A DNA stretch of 6,183 nucleotides from an uncultured Erysipelotrichaceae bacterium (GTDB lineage: Bacteria; Bacillota_I; Bacilli_A; RF39; UBA660). A program made the translations under genes and the position numbers. Position 1 is the stretch's first letter. Each line of letters starts with the position of its first letter. The stretch lies in assembly GCA_902795675.1 (NCBI GenBank), contig CADBLZ010000066.1, positions 1-6,183 of the forward strand, given 5' to 3'. The notes below the pieces were generated by a model. It worked only from the letters and a program-made list of their open reading frames with translations, was not told where the DNA came from and searched no databases. Of the stretch, positions 5,910 to 6,183 are shown one piece after another.

Positions 5910-5926
5910 CATGCTTATAAAGCATG
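5910..5926 (+). other. Hairpin at the 5' end of the tRNA-Cys precursor
   Basis: CATGCTT (5910-5916), loop ATA and AAGCATG (5920-5926) form a perfect 7-bp stem. The stem begins at the predicted transcription start and ends 8 nt before the tRNA. CATGCTT also recurs directly at 5923-5929. It lacks a T-run, so it is not a terminator for the gene before. It may cap the precursor or shape 5' processing by RNase P. Confidence 0.5.
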
Positions 5927-5934
5927 CTTTATAT

Positions 5935-6008
5935 GGGGCTTTAGCCAAGTGGTAAGGCAAGGGACTGCAACTCCCTGATCGCAGGTTCGAATCTTGTAGG
6001 CCCCTCCA
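5935..6008 (+). tRNA. tRNA-Cys(GCA)
   Basis: 74 nt including an encoded CCA (6006-6008) after discriminator T6005; bacterial tRNA-Cys normally has U73. The acceptor stem pairs 5935-5941 with 5998-6004 (one G-U). The D-arm is GCC...GGC with GTGG in the loop. The anticodon stem is AGGGA/TCCCT around loop CTGCAAC, giving anticodon GCA. The T-arm carries the canonical GGTTCGAATC. All arms are regular, in contrast to the tRNA-Thr-like RNA at 602-677. It has its own promoter, 5' hairpin and terminator. Confidence 0.97.
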
Positions 6009-6016
6009 ATTAGATT

Positions 6017-6047
6017 AAAAAAACCAATCTTAATGATTGGTTTTTTT
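6017..6047. terminator. Bidirectional terminator between tRNA-Cys and the converging gene
   Basis: A 13-bp stem pairs A-run plus CCAATC (6017-6029) with GATTGG plus T-run (6035-6047), around the loop TTAAT. It gives seven T on the plus strand and seven T on the minus strand, so it can stop the tRNA-Cys transcript and the minus-strand gene that ends at 6052. Confidence 0.9.
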
Positions 6048-6051
6048 ATGT

Positions 6052-6183
6052 TTAATTTTGTTCTACTGTATTAGTTGATTCTGGGTTGGTATTATCAGTA
6101 GGTGTAATATCAGTATTAGTATCAGTTTGTGTATTATCTTCAGTTGGTGTTTGATTTGCTTCATTATTTGCACTAATACGTTC
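6052..6183 (-). CDS. C-terminal Thr/Asn-rich tail of an unidentified protein (partial)
   Basis: On the minus strand an open frame runs from the window edge at 6183 to a TAA at 6052-6054, giving the last 43 residues. It starts ERISANNEANQTPTEDN and continues as a Thr-, Asn-, Asp- and Gln-rich stretch with TDTNTD and ITPTDNTNP. Such low-complexity tails are usually disordered and occur at the ends of surface or cell-wall enzymes, but the conserved part is outside the window, so no function can be given. Codon use resembles the neighbours, and the stop falls 5 nt from the bidirectional terminator. Both facts support a real gene end. Confidence 0.7.
   Translation of the reverse strand, partial: ERISANNEANQTPTEDNTQTDTNTDITPTDNTNPESTNTVEQN

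Noticed and set aside
5910..5930. Hairpin as terminator of the five-TM gene
   Set aside because: It has no T-run after the stem, and it lies downstream of the tRNA-Cys promoter, at the predicted start site.
1..6183. CRISPR array, insertion sequence, phage genes or TGA recoded as Trp
   Set aside because: No regularly spaced repeats, inverted terminal repeats or transposase are seen. The genes use TGG for Trp and contain no in-frame TGA.

Overview
The window is very AT-rich, with Shine-Dalgarno-led genes, promoters resembling sigma-A sites, U-tract terminators and a standard genetic code. This suggests a low-GC Gram-positive bacterium (Bacillota), perhaps one of the uncultured wall-less-like or RF39-like gut lineages. 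The lineage is an inference from composition and style; there is no taxonomic marker gene here. No mobile element, CRISPR array or phage gene is visible.

Layout. At the left edge (1-500, minus strand) is the N-terminal part of a membrane-anchored protein with DUF5011-type Ig-like repeats. Back to back with its promoter lies a strong plus-strand promoter driving a single short RNA, then a terminator. That RNA (602-677) is exactly 76 nt, with a perfect 7-bp acceptor stem, an encoded ACCA end and a UGU anticodon, so it derives from tRNA-Thr. Its D-arm and T-arm are strongly eroded. Next comes a 420-aa protein with a C-terminal membrane anchor (799-2061) that resembles a HipA/CtkA-type kinase fold without the catalytic residues. 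It ends in its own terminator.

A three-gene operon follows (2126-4201): a membrane-anchored thioredoxin-like protein lacking the CxxC, a soluble bacterial PH-domain protein, and a membrane-anchored protein of propeller-like strand repeats. After a terminator and a new promoter comes a 532-aa protein with five membrane segments and a large extracytoplasmic part that includes a DUF4352-like Ig domain (4274-5872). Immediately behind it are a near-consensus promoter, an ordinary tRNA-Cys(GCA) with encoded CCA (5935-6008), and a bidirectional terminator shared with a converging minus-strand gene. Only the Thr/Asn-rich C-terminal tail of that gene is in the window.

How the parts may work together. 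Nearly all the proteins are predicted to sit at the membrane, or, for the PH protein, to bind it. Two look like catalytically dead versions of enzymes (kinase, thioredoxin), so binding, sensing or scaffolding at the envelope fits better than catalysis; this is inference. The most notable element is the tRNA-Thr-like RNA. It keeps the features a threonyl-tRNA synthetase is known to read, but loses features needed for the tRNA elbow and normal decoding. Non-proteinogenic tRNAs used for cell-wall peptide synthesis show a comparable pattern.
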